A stretch of 8,389 bases of DNA from contig JAHJSJ010000073.1 of the NCBI GenBank assembly GCA_018830415.1, positions 1 through 8,389 of the forward strand, in the 5' to 3' direction. Below the pieces are notes generated by a model, which saw nothing but the letters and a program-made list of their open reading frames with translations, made no database searches and had not been told where the DNA came from. Below are positions 6,452 to 8,389 of the stretch, piece by piece (position 1 is the first letter of the stretch; each line of letters opens with the position of its first letter). This DNA comes from Alphaproteobacteria bacterium. GTDB lineage: Bacteria; Pseudomonadota; Alphaproteobacteria; Sphingomonadales; Sphingomonadaceae. The translations under genes were made by a program, and so were the position numbers.

Positions 6452-6473
6452 TGATTACGTGGTGATTACGTGG
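6452..6473. repeat. Perfect tandem direct repeat, 2 x 11 bp (TGATTACGTGG)
   Basis: Copies at 6452-6462 and 6463-6473 abut exactly, one turn of the helix apart, about 55 bp from the tRNA 3' end. Equal spacing on one DNA face is typical of binding sites for a cooperative DNA-binding protein, such as the arm-type sites of a tyrosine integrase or an excisionase. The repeat is certain; the binding role is inference. Confidence 0.6.
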
Positions 6474-6485
6474 CTCTCGACAGGC

Positions 6486-6499
6486 ACCCCGGAAGGGGT
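6486..6499. repeat. Small hairpin ACCCC-GGAA-GGGGT downstream of tRNA-Thr
   Basis: ACCCC (6486-6490) and GGGGT (6495-6499) enclose GGAA. It lies about 30 bp beyond the tRNA 3' end in the direction of tRNA transcription and could be part of a tRNA terminator, but there is no U-tract after it on the minus strand. Confidence 0.3.
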
Positions 6500-6528
6500 T
6501 ATGATCGTTGCTAAGGCCTTGAGAAGTA

Positions 6529-6604
<76 letters not shown>

Positions 6605-6632
6605 ACATGGCTTGTCCGAACGCGCCTTAATC

Positions 6633-7514
6633 TTACAACGCGCCGAAAGTCCAGCCTTCGGTGCGGGCGATCGCTGGGGTAAGGCGCGGCGGGTGCCACA
6701 GATCGCGGGTTTCGTGGACGCGGCGCAGCCATGCGGCGGTGATCAGGGCGTCGGAGGCGTGGTCGTCAATCGCGCCTGTGCCCTGCACCGGGGCACTGTC
6801 CAGCGTATCGAGCGCATTGTTCAGCGCCTCGTAAGTCCGCAGCTTGGTTGCCGCGCCGGTCATCCCGCCAAGCCGCGCCGCAAGCGAGGTGTAGATCTCA
6901 GTCACCACCGATCCGCTGTCCGGCAAGGGGTCAACCGGCCATACCGGCACGCGCCCAGCCAGCCGGTGCAGCATCCGCATTCCGGTGAGGCTCGATTTGC
7001 CGACCTGCGCCGCGCCGACGAGGTTGAAATTGCTCACTGGCCGCACGCCCTGTGCCCGCTGCGCCGCCTCGGCCACCCGGAACCGCCCTTCGCGGGAGGC
7101 CGCGCCGGGCAGGTGGAAGCGGTCGCCCTGATGATCCTTGCCGTGGCGGAAATAGCGCGCGGCTTCGGCGTGGGTAACGAAACCGCCCGCCTCAAGGTTG
7201 GGATCGTCGGCGCACAGGCGGTCGATCATGGCCCACAGCCCTTGTGCATCGCCGGGGCTGGCGTCCCACCCGGGAAAGAACGCGCCTGCATCGGCGAACG
7301 GCAGGCTGATGCCGAGGTCGAGGCCCACCAGCGTCGGCTCCTTCAAAGCACGCAATCTCGCCAGCACCTCAGACCGCGCCCAGCCGCGCGGTTCGGGCGG
7401 AGGGAGCAGCACTGGCGCGCCGCCCTCTGCCCGCGCAATCGCCAGCGCAATCCCTTTCTGCCGCGCGCCCTTGGCGCCCGACCAATCGACCGCGAGGAAG
7501 TGGGAGAAGCGCAA
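6633..7514 (-). CDS. Predicted RNase H-fold protein, DUF429-like, 293 aa
   Basis: The N-terminus FLAVDWSGAKG (6-16) looks like the first strand and catalytic Asp of an RNase H-like fold. A second strand, VGLDLGISLPF (63-73), contributes a further Asp, and DDHASDALITAAWL (250-263) resembles the closing acidic motif. This pattern fits the DUF429 group of predicted nucleases; the activity has not been shown here. Residues 167-174 (GAAQVGKS) match the P-loop pattern GxxxxGKS, probably by chance. No ATG is available near the start: the frame opens at TTG (7514) only a few residues before the VDWSG motif. GGGAG lies about 12 nt upstream, so the exact start is less certain. It follows rarA after 81 bp, on the same strand, and leads into tRNA-Thr. 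It looks like a chromosomal gene and not part of the accessory element. Confidence 0.75.
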   Translation of the reverse strand: MRFSHFLAVDWSGAKGARQKGIALAIARAEGGAPVLLPPPEPRGWARSEVLARLRALKEPTLVGLDLGISLPFADAGAFFPGWDASPGDAQGLWAMIDRLCADDPNLEAGGFVTHAEAARYFRHGKDHQGDRFHLPGAASREGRFRVAEAAQRAQGVRPVSNFNLVGAAQVGKSSLTGMRMLHRLAGRVPVWPVDPLPDSGSVVTEIYTSLAARLGGMTGAATKLRTYEALNNALDTLDSAPVQGTGAIDDHASDALITAAWLRRVHETRDLWHPPRLTPAIARTEGWTFGAL

Positions 7515-7526
7515 ACCTATTGTGCG

Positions 7527-7544
7527 CTCCCGCGCAGGCGGGAG
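7527..7544. repeat. REP-like palindrome, unit 1
   Basis: CTCCCGC (7527-7533), loop GCAG, GCGGGAG (7538-7544). With the unit at 7575-7597 it forms an inverted pair in the gap after rarA. Sequences of the form CCCGC-CTTC-GCGGG are common dispersed intergenic palindromes in alphaproteobacteria. They may stabilise mRNA ends or help termination. Confidence 0.65.
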
Positions 7545-7574
7545 TCTCCTTCGGCTTGGCGCGAGGATGCCTGA

Positions 7575-7597
7575 GATCCCCGCCTTCGCGGGGAATC
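7575..7597. repeat. REP-like palindrome, unit 2, overlapping the rarA stop codon
   Basis: CCCCGC (7578-7583), loop CTTC, GCGGGG (7588-7593), with flanking GAT and ATC that extend the pairing around a bulged A. It reaches into the rarA stop codon (7596-7598). It is in opposite orientation to unit 1, about 30 bp away. Confidence 0.65.
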
Positions 7598-8389
7598 ACG
7601 CATTCTTCTGCTCGCTGCGCAGCTTGTCCCAGTATTCCAGCCGCTTCTTCACCTCACGTTCGAACCCGCGTTCGACGGGCGTGTAGAACACTTGGCGCTC
7701 CATTCCTTCGGGCCAGTAATCATCGCCCGAAAAACCATCAGGCGTGTCGTGATCATAGGTGTAACCCTTGCCATAGCCGAGGCTTTCCATCAGCCCGGTG
7801 GCCGGGTTGACGATGTTCATCGGGGGCATCAGGCTGCCGGTGTCCTTGGCCGATTTCCACGCGGCTTTCTGCGCCAGATAGACCGCGTTCGATTTGGGTG
7901 CGGTGGCGAGATAGAGGCACGCCTGCACCAGCGCCAATTCGCCTTCCGGGCTGCCGAGGAAGCGGTAAGCCTCCATCGCCGCCATGCATTGCGGGAGCGC
8001 GTGCGGATCGGCCAGCCCGATATCCTCCACCGCCATGCGCACCAGCCGCCGCGCGAGGAACAGCGGTTCTTCGCCAGCCGTCAGCATCCGCGCGAGGTAA
8101 TAGAGCGCGGCCTGCGGATCGGAACCGCGCACCGCCTTGTGCAGCGCGCTGATGAGGTTGTAATGCCCGTCGCGGTCCTTGTCATACACCGCGACGCGGC
8201 GTTGCAGGAAGCTGCCCAATGCCGCCGGGTCGAGCGGATCGGTCAGCCCGGCGGCATAGAGTGTCTCAGCCTGCCCCAGCACAAACCGCCCGTCGCCATC
8301 GGCCTGCGCGATCAACGCGGTGCGGGCTTCGGGGGTGAGGGGGAGGGGGCCTTCGAGGCCTTCTGCCTTCGCCAGCAGCGCCGCCAGCG
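7596..8389 (-). CDS. rarA: RarA (MgsA) replication-associated AAA+ ATPase, C-terminal 263 residues (5' end beyond the right edge)
   Basis: The frame is open to the right edge, so the N-terminal AAA+ core with Walker motifs lies outside. The visible part is the helical lid and tetramerisation region of the RarA/MgsA/WRNIP1 family. Recognisable blocks are DRDGHYNLISALHKAVRGSD, ARRLVRMAVEDIGLADP, LGSPEGELALVQACLYLA and APKSNAVY, then LMESLGYGKGYTYDHD and the terminal FYTPVERGFEREVKKRLEYW. RarA acts at stalled replication forks and clamp-loader-like processes, interacting with SSB and DNA ends in Escherichia coli. The protein ends in KNA followed by TGA, inside a REP-like palindrome. The family assignment is very sure; nothing suggests it is broken. 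Confidence 0.96.
   Translation of the reverse strand, partial: LAALLAKAEGLEGPLPLTPEARTALIAQADGDGRFVLGQAETLYAAGLTDPLDPAALGSFLQRRVAVYDKDRDGHYNLISALHKAVRGSDPQAALYYLARMLTAGEEPLFLARRLVRMAVEDIGLADPHALPQCMAAMEAYRFLGSPEGELALVQACLYLATAPKSNAVYLAQKAAWKSAKDTGSLMPPMNIVNPATGLMESLGYGKGYTYDHDTPDGFSGDDYWPEGMERQVFYTPVERGFEREVKKRLEYWDKLRSEQKNA

Larger units (their letters stand above)
6070..6528. other. Non-coding, palindrome-rich boundary/control region between the DUF932 gene and tRNA-Thr
   Basis: No frame here gives a convincing protein. The longest reading is a low-complexity shadow of about 100 codons. The stretch is instead packed with inverted repeats (6162-6207, 6313-6334, 6337-6355, 6370-6389, 6396-6408, 6486-6499), an AT-rich island at about 6247-6260 inside GC-rich DNA, and a tandem 11-bp repeat at 6452-6473. 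It should contain the DUF932 promoter; TTGGTA and GCTACA with 18-bp spacing (about 6084-6113, minus strand) are a weak candidate. The end of an integrated element, an origin of transfer or a recombination site would all fit such architecture. None is proven by the sequence alone. Confidence 0.6.

Noticed and set aside
6612..7574. Plus-strand open frame of 320 codons opposite the RNase H-like gene
   Set aside because: The product is rich in Arg, His and Gln with no domain, and the minus strand has the RNase H-like motifs.

Overview
The window is GC-rich and every gene I can support lies on the minus strand, so transcription runs from right to left. The rarA C-terminus, the style of the paired palindromic repeats and the accessory gene set point to an alphaproteobacterium, probably of the order Sphingomonadales. 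I place it no more precisely than that.

Right part (about 6529-8389): this looks like ordinary chromosome. It holds the C-terminal 263 residues of the replication-associated AAA+ ATPase RarA (MgsA), cut by the window edge. Next come a short gap with two inverted REP-like palindromes, a 293-residue predicted RNase H-fold protein that seems to start at TTG, and a complete tRNA-Thr (anticodon UGU, CCA encoded).

Middle (about 5985-6528): more than 500 bases without a convincing gene. This stretch is rich in inverted repeats and has a perfect head-to-tail 11-bp repeat close to the 3' end of the tRNA gene. It looks like the boundary and control region of an inserted element. The tRNA 3' end faces the accessory genes, the usual geometry for integration into a tRNA gene.

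Left part (1-5984): a gene set of the kind carried by alphaproteobacterial integrative and conjugative elements and plasmids. In transcription order it holds a DUF932 protein, a very long ParB/Spo0J-family protein without a neighbouring ParA, an unrecognised 172-residue protein, a 71-residue protein resembling DUF6117, and the first 584 residues of a large protein joining a SAM-dependent methyltransferase to a strawberry-notch-type P-loop helicase-like domain. No integrase, relaxase or transfer gene lies inside the window.

The most unusual signal is a 77-78 nt element that occurs twice, directly ahead of the DUF932 gene and of the ParB-like gene. Its strictly shared part can fold as RNA into a long outer stem that ends on the Shine-Dalgarno sequence, enclosing a GAGAGAGA loop. 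It is a good candidate for a shared RNA regulator or protein operator that couples expression of the two genes. It may belong to the published radC RNA motif class, which I could not check here.
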